A stretch of DNA of 64,000 nt from Flavobacteriales bacterium (GTDB lineage: Bacteria > Bacteroidota > Bacteroidia > Flavobacteriales_D > Crocinitomicaceae), in the NCBI GenBank assembly GCA_022361195.1, contig JAKSBJ010000178.1, positions 1-64,000 on the forward strand. The letters are read 5' to 3'. The notes under the pieces were generated by a model, which worked only from the letters and a program-made list of their open reading frames with translations, was not told the origin of the DNA and searched no databases. Shown piece by piece: positions 10,272-19,102 of this stretch. Each line of letters begins with the position of its first letter. The first letter of the stretch is position 1. Both the position numbers and the translations under genes were made by a program.

Positions 10272-10651
10272 CCAAAATAATGCTTCATAGGTTCAAAATA
10301 ATGATCATTCCATCCAGTTTCATAGTCCGACTGTCCATCAGGAATATTCGTATGAATTAAAGTAAGAACGGTTTTATTTTCTTTTTCTTCTAATAAAACT
10401 TCAATTTTAGAAGAGGCTTGATCATCACTGAATTCTGTAGTACGCCATTCTTGAACAATTCTTTTATTCGTTTCCAGTTCAAGATTAACTCCACTGATAT
10501 AACCATCCCAGGCCGTAAATTCACTTCCTACAGTTGCTTCTCCGGTTGCTTCACCACCGGTCATTGCTGTGTGTTTATCACCATTCAACCAGGCTTCATA
10601 AATTTCCTGTGCAGTAGCATTAAAGGTGTCTTGAAGTTTGAATTGTGTCAT
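10268..10651 (-). CDS. SRPBCC / AHSA1-domain protein
   Basis: Small single-domain protein (127 residues) of the START/SRPBCC superfamily, AHSA1-like branch. It opens with FNATAQEIYEAWLNGDKH and has GEATVGSEFTAWDGYISG followed by a WRTTEF strand, the usual order for the family. Such proteins bind hydrophobic ligands or act as stress-linked accessory factors; the ligand is unknown. It is the first gene of a two-gene unit with the T9SS protein. A near-match to the -7 promoter element (TATCTTTA on the minus strand, 10673-10680) lies 22 nt upstream. Confidence 0.85.
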   Translation of the reverse strand: MTQFKLQDTFNATAQEIYEAWLNGDKHTAMTGGEATGEATVGSEFTAWDGYISGVNLELETNKRIVQEWRTTEFSDDQASSKIEVLLEEKENKTVLTLIHTNIPDGQSDYETGWNDHYFEPMKHYFG

Positions 10652-10692
10652 AGCTTCTTTTTTCGATCTAACTAAAGATAGGCGAAAAAAGC

Positions 10693-11625
10693 TTATGGTG
10701 GATATGGACCATTATATTCCATACAAGGATCGTCACCAACAAAACATCGGCTTGAATAGTTGAGATTAGCATCGGTTTTATGCTCGTCCTCAATTTTTAT
10801 CACGGCATCGCAACTTTGAAACCAAATTTCGTAGCAACTTTCAGATCCTTCTTTGTAAAACTGTCCTGTCGTCTGCGAAAAACTGCTTATGATATCCCTA
10901 CTCATTTTTCGTTGATCAACTAAGCAATAGGTACCATTCTTAACATAGGTGAAATACCACCCTCCTGGAATGGTAATAGCCCTTTTCAATAGCTTTTTAG
11001 TATCATCATTTTGTTTTCCTTTCCGAACTAAAATTGTCTTCCCACTCAAATACTCTGACTTACCTTCTCCATACATTCCTCCGCACCATGGAGTGTAATG
11101 TGAAACTCTTCCGCAGAGTAAAAACAGGGGTTTTTCAGTTCGGGGCTTTATCCTTTTGAGTGTATCGTTCCAAAATTGAACTTCAAATAAAGGAGTCTCG
11201 TCTTCGTCCATAATTAAGCCAAATCCATGTAAAACTCCTTCTTGATAATGAAGTTTGTATAAAACCCGGCCTTGTTCATCATGTACAATGTAGTCACCGT
11301 CTAATTGATTGTTTTTGTAATGAGCTATTAAACTCAAATGACCTTGTTCATTATAGCTTTCCCACTTGCCATCCAACTTCCCTAGCTGATAGTTTTGAAC
11401 CATTGAAATGGCCCCATCATTTCGATATAAGATGACTTCTCCATTTAAAAAACCATATTCATAATGGGCTATTTGTTGGAGAAAGTATACGCCCTGTTCA
11501 TTTATTGCATAGGATTTCCATTCACCACTTTTAAGCCAATCTTTCATTTCTCCATTCAGCAAAACATTTCCTTCTTCATCCCATATTTTATATGGAACAT
11601 AAGGGTGAATAGCTGTTGATTCCAA
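10693..11625 (-). CDS. MORN-type repeat protein (YwqK-like repeats), possibly the 3' part of a broken gene
   Basis: Contains repeated hydrophobic/Gly-Asp units of the MORN_2 / YwqK type (GEWKSYAINEQG, LNGEVILYRNDG, LDGKWESYNEQG, LDGDYIVHDEQG) over residues 10-150. A Cys-containing C-terminal part of about 160 residues is not recognised. Function unknown; similar repeats are often annotated as antitoxins without proof. It lacks a signal peptide and an ATG: the only start is TTG at 11623-11625. The frame is open for another 17 codons upstream and still reads as repeat-like sequence (NYFKNGQKRS). See the finding on a two-base frameshift joining it to the 11670 gene. Confidence 0.7.
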   Translation of the reverse strand: MESTAIHPYVPYKIWDEEGNVLLNGEMKDWLKSGEWKSYAINEQGVYFLQQIAHYEYGFLNGEVILYRNDGAISMVQNYQLGKLDGKWESYNEQGHLSLIAHYKNNQLDGDYIVHDEQGRVLYKLHYQEGVLHGFGLIMDEDETPLFEVQFWNDTLKRIKPRTEKPLFLLCGRVSHYTPWCGGMYGEGKSEYLSGKTILVRKGKQNDDTKKLLKRAITIPGGWYFTYVKNGTYCLVDQRKMSRDIISSFSQTTGQFYKEGSESCYEIWFQSCDAVIKIEDEHKTDANLNYSSRCFVGDDPCMEYNGPYPP

Positions 11626-11669
11626 GGATCGTTTTTGTCCGTTTTTAAAGTAGTTAGTTTTAATTTTTG

Positions 11670-12461
11670 CTATATGTCTTCAACAGATTCATAATTCCCG
11701 TTTGGATAACGATGAATGGTTCTGTGTCCTCCCTCGTCAATAATAACCTGAATTCGTTGTACACCAGTTTCCCACCAAAAAATAGCTTCTTTGTTCTGTT
11801 TACGACCATTTACAATGGGAACAGATAACGATTGTTGACCGTTTTCATGATATAGTTCAGCAATTCCAGAATAAGGGATACCTTCATCTTTGTAGTAATA
11901 ATAGCCATTGAGATTTTCTAAGTCGGTATGTAAAACAGTATCGGGAGCAGTAGAAACAGTATCATACTTAAAAGTACGATTAGGCCATTTTTGTTTGTCG
12001 GCATGAATTCTTCCATCTTTGTGCCATTCATTGATCTTCTCAACATTTCCATATCCAATGTTTATCGTAATCCACCCATAACGAAACAATGAAGTTCTTC
12101 CCTTCCAATAACCTTCGTATTTCTTTTGGCCATCCTTATACCATTCTTCATAAAAACCTCCCTGACGGTTGAGTGTATTGGAACAAAATGAAATTCGTTT
12201 CCAAACAATTTGTTCGTTACGATGATAAACTTCGGCAATGCCCTTATCAAAGTCTATTTTTCCTTTAATAATTCCTGGTTGGAAATAGTCAATCCATTGG
12301 CCAATATAGTTACCTTGTTCATCAGCAAATCGCTGCCATTTCAGTTCTCCATTGTCGAAAAATCCTTCGGCTTTACCCGTAAATTCTAAATCTTGTCCCC
12401 AATTGGTTAGTGGAGAAAACAGAGAACAAAATAAGATGGTATAGAATAGATGTAACTTCAT
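11670..12461 (-). CDS. Secreted MORN-type repeat protein
   Basis: Exported repeat protein of unknown function. I place the start at the ATG at 12461 (MKLHLFYTILFCSLF), which gives a signal peptide cleaved near NWGQD. The body has several YwqK/MORN_2-like units (FFDNGELKWQ, EWYKDGQKKYEGYW, LYHENGQQSLSV, YPNGNYES), and 263 residues remain. It lies 44 bp upstream of the similar ORF ending at 10693, and the two may be one gene interrupted at an ATAT repeat. The gap to the downstream stop contains no promoter that I can see. Confidence 0.75.
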   Translation of the reverse strand: MKLHLFYTILFCSLFSPLTNWGQDLEFTGKAEGFFDNGELKWQRFADEQGNYIGQWIDYFQPGIIKGKIDFDKGIAEVYHRNEQIVWKRISFCSNTLNRQGGFYEEWYKDGQKKYEGYWKGRTSLFRYGWITINIGYGNVEKINEWHKDGRIHADKQKWPNRTFKYDTVSTAPDTVLHTDLENLNGYYYYKDEGIPYSGIAELYHENGQQSLSVPIVNGRKQNKEAIFWWETGVQRIQVIIDEGGHRTIHRYPNGNYESVEDI

Positions 12462-12499
12462 GTTTAGCTCTTTATACAACTATTCGGCCAAAACGATCA

Positions 12500-13189
12500 T
12501 TAGTTGTTTTGAGAAGAATAGGAGGCAATAGCTTTATCCAAAATATTTTGAGCTTCCTCTGATCCTGAAAAACCAAGAGATTCCATTTCACCCGGTCCTT
12601 TATAATTGGTAAACCAGGTTTCAATGATTAAACTAACTCCTTTAAATTCGTTGTCCAGTTCTTCAATGCTTTGAAGATGATAAAAAGCAGTATGTTCACT
12701 TACACCAATAAGTTTGTCGTCCTGTTCACCATTATCCAGGAGTTTTAAAACTCCAATGAGCTTACATTCTGCTACCGTTCCTTGTTCAATGGCAGGTCCT
12801 AAAACCAAAACATCCAAAGGATCTCCGTCACCGCCATCAGCTTTGTTTAAAAGGGTTGAGGGAACAAAACCATAGTTTCCAGGGTAGGAGAGGTAAGAAA
12901 TAACGCGAGGTTTCCCATCCTCTTCATCTTGCTGTAATTGTCCATCTTCTTTAGAAACTTCCCATTTTTCATTGGTGCCGGATGGAATTTCGATGACAAC
13001 ATTTACCAAACGATTAGCACTTAAGGCTTCATAGTCTTGAATTAAATGGATGTTTGAAGCAGGAGTATTTTGAAGAGAATCTTCTTCAACAGAAACTGAA
13101 GGAATTTCTTCACAATTATTTTCCTGTGGTTGACAGGCTACAATAAACAGAAAGCAGCTGATAGATACTATTCCAGCTAACCACTTCAT
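12500..13189 (-). CDS. ppa: Inorganic pyrophosphatase, family I, predicted lipoprotein
   Basis: Hydrolyses pyrophosphate to phosphate. The catalytic signature DGDPLDVLVLGP is present, along with ISYLSYPGNYGFVPSTL, so the soluble family I fold is intact. I place the start at the ATG at 13189 (MKWLAGIVSISCFLFIVAC). This yields a lipoprotein signal with the lipobox cysteine at residue 19, so the enzyme would act at the envelope rather than in the cytoplasm, a known Bacteroidota pattern. The ATG lies 1 nt after the TAA of the E1 dehydrogenase gene, so translation is probably coupled. The farther upstream TTG would spoil the lipobox. Confidence 0.88.
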   Translation of the reverse strand: MKWLAGIVSISCFLFIVACQPQENNCEEIPSVSVEEDSLQNTPASNIHLIQDYEALSANRLVNVVIEIPSGTNEKWEVSKEDGQLQQDEEDGKPRVISYLSYPGNYGFVPSTLLNKADGGDGDPLDVLVLGPAIEQGTVAECKLIGVLKLLDNGEQDDKLIGVSEHTAFYHLQSIEELDNEFKGVSLIIETWFTNYKGPGEMESLGFSGSEEAQNILDKAIASYSSQNN

Positions 13190-13190
13190 A

Positions 13191-15602
13191 TTAGTAAATA
13201 GACGGATACTGAGCTGGATCTGCTTCATGCATTAATGCATAGATACTGTCAAAAATAGTCTCTGCATTTGGCTTAGAGAAATAATCCCCATCTGTACCAT
13301 AAGCAGGTCGGTGATCTTGAGCTGAAACAGTTACAGGTTCCGAATCTAAGTGGTAATATCCTTTTTGTTTTACCAAAATCTGATCTAACAAATAAGCTGT
13401 AGCTCCGCTTGATACATCTTCGTCAACAATTACCAAACGGTTGGTCTTTTTCAAGGATTCAACCACATCGTGATTTAAGTCAAACGGAATTAAAGTTTGA
13501 GCATCAATCAATTCAACCGAAATTCCAACTTCAGCCAATTGCTTTACCACCTGCTGACAGATGTTAAATGTCGATCCATAAGAAACTAAAGTCAAATCAT
13601 CTCCTTCAACTACCGTTTCTACAAGACCTAAAGGCTCTGTAAACTCTCCGTAATTATCAGGAACATCTTCTTTTGATCGATATCCATTCAATGGTTCCAC
13701 AACCAAAGCAGGATCGTCTGATTGAATTAGAGTATTATAGAATCCAGCGGCTTTAGTCATGTTACGCGGAACACAAACATACATTCCTCTCAATGCATTG
13801 ATGATCATTCCCATTGGAGATCCTGAATGCCAGATTCCTTCTAAACGGTGTCCTCTGGTTCTAATAATCAAAGGAGCTTTTTGTCCTCCTTTGGTTCTAT
13901 ATTGAACTGTCGCTAAATCATCTGACATGATTTGAATAGCGTACAACAAATAATCTAAGTATTGAATTTCGGCGATTGGTCTCAATCCACGCATAGCCAT
14001 TCCAATTCCCTGACCGATAATGGTACACTCACGAATTCCGGTATCTGAAACTCTAAGTTCACCAAATTTACCTTGCATACCCTCCATACTTTGGTTTACA
14101 CCTCCAATGGTTCCAACGTCCTCTCCAAAAGTAAGTACCTCAGGATTGTTGTTGAAGATATGCTCAAAGTTGTCCCTTAAAATAATACGACCATCTACTT
14201 TTTCATCCGATGAATAAGCTGGTTTAACTTGTGCAACATTTAGAGCCGAACCTTCCGTCTCCGAATAAAGTGCAGAGGAGTACTGATCAAAGTTATCAGC
14301 CTCTCCGTTTCTAATCCACTGAATGAGTTCTTGTTTAGCTCCGGAGTCTTCTCCACGCATATATCTTAATCCTCGCTTAGCCGAAGAAAAAATATCTTTT
14401 TTAATCGGCCCCATAGTAGCCTTCAAGTCGTCAGCAATTTTTTGAATAAAGCTTCCGTTTGAGCTTTCTCCAGCCATTTGACCTAAAAGTCCAACAACTG
14501 TATCAACATCCTGCTTTAAAATGGCATTGAATTCTTTCCAGGCTTCCCCTTTTTGCTCACGAACGTGCTTTTTTGCTTCCTTCTCAATTTCTTCTAATTC
14601 CTCAGCTGTGGCAATTTCAGCGGATAAAATGAATTCTTTGAATTTTTCAATACAATCCATTTCTACTTCCCATTTCAATCTGTCCTCAGACTTGTATCGT
14701 TCATGAGAACCTGAAGTTGAATGTCCTTGAGGTTGATTCACTTCTTCAACATGAATTAAAACAGGAACATGTTCTTCTCTACAAATGGAAATTGCTTTTT
14801 CGTAAGTCTCACACAAATGTGGATAGTCCCATCCTTTAGTTTTAAAGATTTCGTATCCTTTTGCAGATTTTTTATTGCGTTGCATTCCTGATAAAGCCTC
14901 AGAAATACTTCCTTTTGATGTTTGATAGTCTTTAGAAACGGAAATACCGTATCCGTCGTCCCAAACGGAGATAGCGAACGGAATTTGTAGAACTCCTGCG
15001 GCATTAATCGACTCCCAAAATGGTCCCTCTGAAGTACTGGCATCACCAATAGTTCCAAAAGCAACTTCATTTCCTTTATTAGTGAATTGCGTCATGGAAT
15101 GTAAGTCCTTGTTTTCACGGTAGACTTTTGATGCCAATGCCAAACCAACCAAACGCGGCATTTGTCCGGCGGTAGGAGAGATGTCTGCAGAACTGTTTTT
15201 TTGCTCCATCAAATTCTTCCAGCTTCCGTCTTCGTTCAAACTACGAGTAGAGAAGTGTCCACCCATTTGACGACCAGCTGATGAAGGTTCTTTTTCTAAA
15301 TCAGTATGCGCATACAAAGCAGCAAAGTATTCTTTAACAGTTAAAGCGCCAATAGCCATCATAAAAGTTTGGTCACGATAATATCCCGAACGGAAATCAC
15401 CGTTTTTAAACTGTTTGGCCATGGCCAATTGAGCTACTTCCTTCCCGTCTCCGAAAATTCCAAATTTTGCTTTTCCACCTAAAACTTCTCTTCGTCCCAT
15501 AAGAGAGGCCTCACGAGAAATTCGTGCTAAACGATAGTCGTTTAAAACTTCAGCTGCGTACTTTTTATCAATTTGATTTAAAACTTCTTTAGATCCTGCC
15601 AT
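13191..15602 (-). CDS. 2-oxoacid dehydrogenase E1 component, fused alpha and beta subunits
   Basis: Thiamine-diphosphate-dependent decarboxylase of a 2-oxoacid dehydrogenase complex, probably for branched-chain 2-oxoacids. The alpha-like half (about residues 1-400) has GYYRDQTFMMAIG and the cofactor-binding stretch starting GTIGDASTSEGPFWE. The beta-like half (about 455-803) starts at VDGRIILRDNFEHIF and contains TFGEDVGTIGGVNQ and VVEPLNGYRSKED. The classical GDG of the ThDP motif reads GDA here. E2 and E3 are not adjacent. The single 803-residue chain is typical for Bacteroidota. The substrate cannot be fixed from sequence alone. Confidence 0.88.
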   Translation of the reverse strand: MAGSKEVLNQIDKKYAAEVLNDYRLARISREASLMGRREVLGGKAKFGIFGDGKEVAQLAMAKQFKNGDFRSGYYRDQTFMMAIGALTVKEYFAALYAHTDLEKEPSSAGRQMGGHFSTRSLNEDGSWKNLMEQKNSSADISPTAGQMPRLVGLALASKVYRENKDLHSMTQFTNKGNEVAFGTIGDASTSEGPFWESINAAGVLQIPFAISVWDDGYGISVSKDYQTSKGSISEALSGMQRNKKSAKGYEIFKTKGWDYPHLCETYEKAISICREEHVPVLIHVEEVNQPQGHSTSGSHERYKSEDRLKWEVEMDCIEKFKEFILSAEIATAEELEEIEKEAKKHVREQKGEAWKEFNAILKQDVDTVVGLLGQMAGESSNGSFIQKIADDLKATMGPIKKDIFSSAKRGLRYMRGEDSGAKQELIQWIRNGEADNFDQYSSALYSETEGSALNVAQVKPAYSSDEKVDGRIILRDNFEHIFNNNPEVLTFGEDVGTIGGVNQSMEGMQGKFGELRVSDTGIRECTIIGQGIGMAMRGLRPIAEIQYLDYLLYAIQIMSDDLATVQYRTKGGQKAPLIIRTRGHRLEGIWHSGSPMGMIINALRGMYVCVPRNMTKAAGFYNTLIQSDDPALVVEPLNGYRSKEDVPDNYGEFTEPLGLVETVVEGDDLTLVSYGSTFNICQQVVKQLAEVGISVELIDAQTLIPFDLNHDVVESLKKTNRLVIVDEDVSSGATAYLLDQILVKQKGYYHLDSEPVTVSAQDHRPAYGTDGDYFSKPNAETIFDSIYALMHEADPAQYPSIY

Positions 15603-15744
15603 TTATTCGAAATAATTTGGACTATAAAGATAGTCAATCTACTTTAAAATGGAACGATTCAAAGGGGAGTTCTTCTTTAGTAATTTGAAATTGAACCGAG
15701 CGATTGGTTGATAACCAGTGGCTAAGATGGGAACTGTTAAAGAA

Positions 15745-16467
15745 TCAACGATTTCTAACAAAAATAAGTTTAAATCGAGCATTGGATTGATCTCTTTGTT
15801 CTATTTCAAATTCTTTGAGCGATTGAAAAAGTGGGGTAAGTTTATCAAAACCAAAATTTCGAGAGTCAAAGTTGGGTTGTTTTTTGAGGATTAGTGATCC
15901 AACATCCCCCAAGAAAGCCCAGCCGTCTTCCCCCGCGGCATCTTTGACCGAATTTTTGAGTAAACGAATGAGTTTGGGAGAGATTTTATCAACTTTTCGA
16001 TCTTTTGATTCTTCTCCTTTTTTAGGTGTGTTGGGTTGGAGAATTTCCAGATAAATGAATTTGTCGCAGGCGACAATGAAAGGGTCGGGGGTTTTCTTTT
16101 CTCCAATGCCATAAACTGTTAAGCCGGCTTCTCGAATACGGGTGGCCAGTTTTGTGAAGTCACTATCCGATGAGGCCAGACAAAAACCGTTTACTTTTTC
16201 CGAATACAGAATATCCATGGCGTCAATAATCATGGCCGAATCGGTTGCGTTTTTTCCGCTGGTATAACTGTATTGTTGAATGGGATTAATGGCATGTTCT
16301 AATAAAATGCTCTTCCATTTTGATAATTGAGGTTTTGTCCAATCCCCGTAAATTCGTTTTATAGTAGGAGTGCCGTATTTTGCTAATTCTTCCATCATTT
16401 CTTTGACGTATTTAGATGGAATGTTGTCTCCATCAATTAGCACGGCAAGCTTCATGTCTTTGTTCAT
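15745..16467 (-). CDS. NYN-domain (PIN-like) protein with C-terminal LOTUS/OST-HTH domain
   Basis: Predicted RNA-processing nuclease. The NYN fold carries acidic residues at D12 and D14 (AVLIDGDNIPSKY), D76 (NATDSAMIIDAMD) and D101/D103 (SSDSDFTKLATR). A charged linker follows at about 145-160. The last 75 residues (KLIRLLKNSVKDA, then GWAFLGDVGSLILKKQP) match a LOTUS/OST-HTH RNA-binding module. 240 residues in all. M5 (ATG at 16455) is an alternative start. It stands alone with no linked RNA-modifying gene. The target RNA is unknown. Confidence 0.85.
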   Translation of the reverse strand: MNKDMKLAVLIDGDNIPSKYVKEMMEELAKYGTPTIKRIYGDWTKPQLSKWKSILLEHAINPIQQYSYTSGKNATDSAMIIDAMDILYSEKVNGFCLASSDSDFTKLATRIREAGLTVYGIGEKKTPDPFIVACDKFIYLEILQPNTPKKGEESKDRKVDKISPKLIRLLKNSVKDAAGEDGWAFLGDVGSLILKKQPNFDSRNFGFDKLTPLFQSLKEFEIEQRDQSNARFKLIFVRNR

Positions 16468-16517
16468 AATGTTTTAAAGGTAAGGAATTTGAAATGCGAA
16501 AGTGAATTCGGTAAAAA

Positions 16518-18152
16518 CTATCTTTTTAGCTTAAATTTTCTTCCGTCAAATTTGTATTCGGTTTCACCAATGAAAAAGCTGGCTCCTGAAGCAATTTGAT
16601 CCAACTCTATAATTTTCCCATTTAAAATGAGATGACCTCCAGTGATTCGAGCAATGTTTAAATAGTCCGGCCGAACAAGTTTCGGTGCGGCACAGGGTAA
16701 AACATGAACAATTCGGCTCACTTTATCTAAAAGCTCTAAATCTCTTACTTCAGAGTAATTGTCACCAATTAACAATATTTCATCGCAGCTAGGGTCGTTT
16801 TCAATGGCATAAAGAATTGCTTCCACATCATTTTCAGGACGTTCCCCGCCATTTCCTTTTAGCATAGTGCTTTTTATCAGTTGTTTAATTTCAGCCGATG
16901 AAGTAGTGGAGTAGATTCCTCCGGTTGCTCCAACTTTCTTTTTTTTGGTGCTTTTATTGTTTCCGTCGTTAAAAAAGGTATAGCTGGTAAAAGGGAGGTT
17001 GTGATGGTTCATGATGATCCATTTTTTCATGCCGGCGATGTGTGAATTCATGCTTCCGGTAACATCCATCACTAATGCAATTTTTTTGCTTCTGTCAATC
17101 AACTCTAACCCTCTATAAATGGTGGTGGTTTTAATGTCAATGATTTCTTTATGAGGTTGAATACCAATGTTGATACTTTCTTCGGGTTCTTCTATTAATT
17201 CGACAACTTTTGCTTCAAAAATGGGTTTAATATGATCACGCTTGTACATACCCTTTACTGAGCCAGAATAGGAAACTCTAATTTGAAGGTTGACTTCTGA
17301 GCTAACCTTTTTTCCATCTTTCACCGCCGGATCCCAATCGGGCATAGTATTTAGCGTGTGACTGACTTCATCTTTTATATAGTCGGCATATTCTTCAATA
17401 AACTTAATGTCTGATATTTTTCCATTTTCATCCACTTTGAATTTAGTGTCTACCCAAATGTCATCCCTTTTTAGAACAACTTCCTGACTATTTTTTAAAT
17501 GAGTTTTAAAATATTCGTAGAGCTCAAAATTCCCCAAAGAATATTCTGCTCGAGTGTTTTCTTTTTGTTCTTCTTTGCTTTCTTCTGTCTGTTCATTGCT
17601 TGTTCTATTCTTTTCAACTTGTTCTTGAATAGGATCTACTTTATCGTCAATAAAATGATCGGTTGGGTTTTCAAAATAGTTGATGATTGAGTTAATCTCA
17701 TCCATTCGGGATTCTTCAGAGTAAATGGGACGATGAACAAATATAAAACCGTGGAAATACTCATCTCCTTCCTCAAAAGTTGAGCAGCCCGTTTGTTCTA
17801 GAATTTCCCATTCAATAAAAGGATCATCCAGGAGGAAAGGATAATGTTTGTTTAGCAAACTAAATCGTCTTTTGTCTAAAGCCAATTGGTTAAAAGAGCG
17901 ACTCAATTTGTATTGGGTATAGACGTAATAAACTTTTAAAATGGTTAGCTCTTCTAGTTTAGGAAGTGATTCAAAAATCAATTGATCTTCTGCAAAAACT
18001 GATGGTAAATAGGTAACGGTATTGGTTTCTTCTTTTTCAACTCTGTCAATCTGTTTGCGTTCTAGAGCAGTTAAGGATGCAATACGTTCTTGTTTTTGAG
18101 AAAACGTAATGGTTGAAAATAGAAGAAGAGAGAAGAGTAAAATTGGCTTCAT
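16518..18152 (-). CDS. Secreted protein with TonB-C-like region and von Willebrand factor A domain
   Basis: Exported 544-residue protein. The signal peptide is MKPILLFSLLLFSTITFSQ. Residues 1-160 are not recognised. A Glu-rich linker at 170-205 follows. Residues about 220-295 resemble the C-terminal domain of TonB/energy-transducer proteins (VDTKFKVDENGKISDIKF, then TLNTMPDWDPAVKDGKKV). From residue 355 a vWA domain starts with ALVMDVTGSMNSH, a MIDAS-like motif with D363, and ends with ILLIGDNYSEVRDLELL. There is no transmembrane anchor, so it is not a conventional TonB. The function is unknown; surface complex assembly or adhesion is a guess. Confidence 0.75.
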   Translation of the reverse strand: MKPILLFSLLLFSTITFSQKQERIASLTALERKQIDRVEKEETNTVTYLPSVFAEDQLIFESLPKLEELTILKVYYVYTQYKLSRSFNQLALDKRRFSLLNKHYPFLLDDPFIEWEILEQTGCSTFEEGDEYFHGFIFVHRPIYSEESRMDEINSIINYFENPTDHFIDDKVDPIQEQVEKNRTSNEQTEESKEEQKENTRAEYSLGNFELYEYFKTHLKNSQEVVLKRDDIWVDTKFKVDENGKISDIKFIEEYADYIKDEVSHTLNTMPDWDPAVKDGKKVSSEVNLQIRVSYSGSVKGMYKRDHIKPIFEAKVVELIEEPEESINIGIQPHKEIIDIKTTTIYRGLELIDRSKKIALVMDVTGSMNSHIAGMKKWIIMNHHNLPFTSYTFFNDGNNKSTKKKKVGATGGIYSTTSSAEIKQLIKSTMLKGNGGERPENDVEAILYAIENDPSCDEILLIGDNYSEVRDLELLDKVSRIVHVLPCAAPKLVRPDYLNIARITGGHLILNGKIIELDQIASGASFFIGETEYKFDGRKFKLKR

Positions 18153-18267
18153 AGCTGTAATGTCTATATATAGAAAAAGCCCTAAAAGGTTACATGAAAG
18201 TGCTGTTTTTTAGCTTAAGATAGAGATGGACAGAGGTTTAGCAATTAGACCTAATTAGGATTAAAAT

Positions 18268-18318
18268 AAAAGTGGATAAATAATTCTTCTCCTGTGCGAA
18301 TAAAATTCAGCCACTTTT
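18268..18318. promoter_or_regulatory. Inverted repeat AAAAGTGG / CCACTTTT upstream of SDR gene
   Basis: Arms of 8 bp at 18268-18275 and 18311-18318, separated by 35 nt and ending 28 nt before the SDR start. A short palindrome CCTAATTAGG lies just upstream at about 18250-18259. This could be an operator or chance in AT-rich DNA. Confidence 0.2.
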
Positions 18319-18346
18319 TCTAATTTTCAAGCATAAATATTAAGAG

Positions 18347-19048
18347 ATGAATTTGAGTGAAAAAATATATATCGTAACAGGTGGAAGTTCTGGCTTAGGA
18401 TTAGCTATGGCCGAGAGTTTAATCGCAGAAGGAGCAAAGGCTATTATTACAGGAAGAAATAAAGAAAAGTTGGAAAAAGTGGCTAGCGAAATTGGAGCGG
18501 TAGCATTTCATGCAGATGCCGCCAAAGATGAGGATATTGATCAGCTTTTTGCATTTGTGATGGAAAAATACGGAAAGTTGGATGGGTTAATCAATAATGC
18601 TGGAATTGGAGGCTGGGCTCCTATTCAGGAAATGAGTCGCGAAAAATTGAGAGAAGTTTTTGAAGTGAATGTATTTGGAGCAGCAATGATGGCCTCTAAA
18701 GCCTCTACTATTTTTATCGAACAGAATTATGGTGATATTGTGAACATTGCTTCTACTGCATCCCAAAAGGGTTATAAATATGGAAGTATTTATTCTGCTT
18801 CAAAATTCGCATTGCGCTCAATGAGCCAATGTTGGCAGGCAGAACTGCGTCCTCACAATGTACGGGTAATTCAGGTTAATCCATCCGAGGTACCAACGGC
18901 TTTTGGTAGTGAATCCAGAGAGTCACGGCCAATTGAGGATAAAAAGCTAACTCCAATGGAAATTGCTGATGTTGTAATCGCAGCTTTAAAGATGGATAGA
19001 CGTGGATTTATCCCTGAAGTTTCAGTATTTGCAACAAATCCTTTTTAG
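18347..19048 (+). CDS. Short-chain dehydrogenase/reductase
   Basis: Classical SDR of 233 residues using NAD(P)H. The cofactor motif TGGSSGLG is at residues 11-18, NNAG occurs in LINNAGIGG, the catalytic Ser lies in VNIASTASQKG, and Tyr-Lys in IYSASKFALR. It resembles 3-oxoacyl-ACP reductase or a general ketoreductase, but the substrate is not determinable. It precedes the L-serine dehydratase gene, which has its own promoter, so they may be separate units. Confidence 0.88.
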   Translation: MNLSEKIYIVTGGSSGLGLAMAESLIAEGAKAIITGRNKEKLEKVASEIGAVAFHADAAKDEDIDQLFAFVMEKYGKLDGLINNAGIGGWAPIQEMSREKLREVFEVNVFGAAMMASKASTIFIEQNYGDIVNIASTASQKGYKYGSIYSASKFALRSMSQCWQAELRPHNVRVIQVNPSEVPTAFGSESRESRPIEDKKLTPMEIADVVIAALKMDRRGFIPEVSVFATNPF

Positions 19049-19075
19049 TTTCGTCAAAGGAGTTTCTAAACAACT

Positions 19076-19083
19076 TATTTTTG
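19076..19083 (+). promoter_or_regulatory. Bacteroidota -7 promoter element TATTTTTG
   Basis: Exact TAnnTTTG, followed by CGG as at the 763 gene. It lies 19 nt before the TTG start of the serine dehydratase at 19103 and supports that non-ATG start. Confidence 0.5.
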
Positions 19084-19102
19084 CGGTCGAAAATTTAGCG
19101 GA

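Noticed and set aside
10693-12461. MORN-repeat proteins as a toxin-antitoxin system
   Set aside because: The YwqK-type repeats are often labelled antitoxin, but no toxin gene is present and one protein is clearly exported.
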